Assembly: GCA_021819045.1 (NCBI GenBank) | Contig: JAKASM010000031.1 | Location: 1-5,725, forward strand | Direction: 5' to 3' | Source of the DNA: Microcaldota archaeon | GTDB lineage: Archaea > Micrarchaeota > Micrarchaeia > Micrarchaeales > Micrarchaeaceae | DNA length: 5,725 bases | In this document: in pieces, positions 5,677 to 5,725 of the stretch | Numbering within the stretch: position 1 is the first letter of the stretch | How the letters are laid out: each line of letters starts with the position of its first letter | Translations under genes and position numbers: made by a program | Notes under the pieces: model-generated | What the model saw: the letters and a program-made list of their open reading frames with translations, nothing else | What the model was told of the DNA's origin: nothing | Databases searched by the model: none

Positions 5677-5725
5677 GATGTCCTTTCCTATTCTTCGGAT
5701 AAGCATCTGCTGCTTTATCAAATTT
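5665..5725 (-). CDS. Possible C-terminal tail of an upstream gene, partial
   Basis: Two minus-strand frames are open from the right edge. One ends at TAG 5665-5667 with a basic tail, IKQQMLIRRIGKDIKNK. The other ends at TAA 5669-5671 with FDKAADAYPKNRKGHQK. Either could be the end of a gene that precedes hel308 in the same direction, about 20-25 nt away. With fewer than 20 residues visible I cannot choose between them or name a product, and this may be non-coding. Confidence 0.25.
   Translation of the reverse strand, partial: NLIKQQMLIRRIGKDIKNK

Noticed and set aside
5678..5725. Plus-strand gene starting at ATG 5678 and leaving the window
   Set aside because: Only 16 codons are visible, there is no Shine-Dalgarno site, and the nearby AT-rich box is too close to the ATG to be its promoter. 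It better fits the hel308 promoter on the other strand.
1..5725. CRISPR array, insertion sequence or defence island
   Set aside because: No spaced direct repeats, transposase motifs or terminal inverted repeats were found by eye, and all large genes belong to ordinary housekeeping or transport families.

Overview
The window comes from an archaeon. The evidence is an HMf-type histone, a Hel308-family helicase, an RNase P RNA lacking the bulk of the bacterial type, TATA-box promoters at the usual distance from gene starts, and weak GGTG-type or absent Shine-Dalgarno sites. Base composition is mid-range, with many ATA, AGA and AGG codons. A euryarchaeal or DPANN (for example Micrarchaeota-like) source is my guess; nothing here fixes the lineage.

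Left part (1-2630): a CPA2/Kef-type cation:proton antiporter runs off the left edge on the minus strand. It is divergent from a two-gene ABC export operon on the plus strand: a DrrA-like ATPase and an ABC-2 permease joined by an ATGA overlap. The only good TATA element between the two units reads well in both directions.

Middle (2631-3012): a small, unrecognised plus-strand protein of about 61 residues, possibly preceded by a 16-codon upstream ORF that overlaps it by ATGA. A TATA box overlapped by an 8-bp perfect inverted repeat lies ahead of them and looks like an operator.

Right part (3013-5725), all minus strand and listed in transcription order: a possible tail of an upstream gene, Hel308, the histone, then the RNase P RNA gene rnpB. 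The RNA gene appears to be missing from a protein-only view of the window. I identified it from its conserved regions and from paired helices P1, P2, P4 (with bulged U), P5 and P7. It is compact, about 234 nt, and resembles reduced, type-M-like archaeal forms. Histone and helicase are 6 nt apart, and the helicase stop codon lies inside a TATA box that probably serves the histone. This makes an internal GTG start attractive for the histone.

Functionally, the left half is membrane transport (ion antiport and export of an unknown substrate). The right half is information processing (replication-fork repair, chromatin, tRNA 5' maturation). I found no CRISPR array, insertion sequence, tRNA or prophage. 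I do not see an unprecedented multi-gene system. The points most worth checking are the compact rnpB, the histone start and missing C-terminus, and the unknown small-ORF locus with its palindromic promoter.
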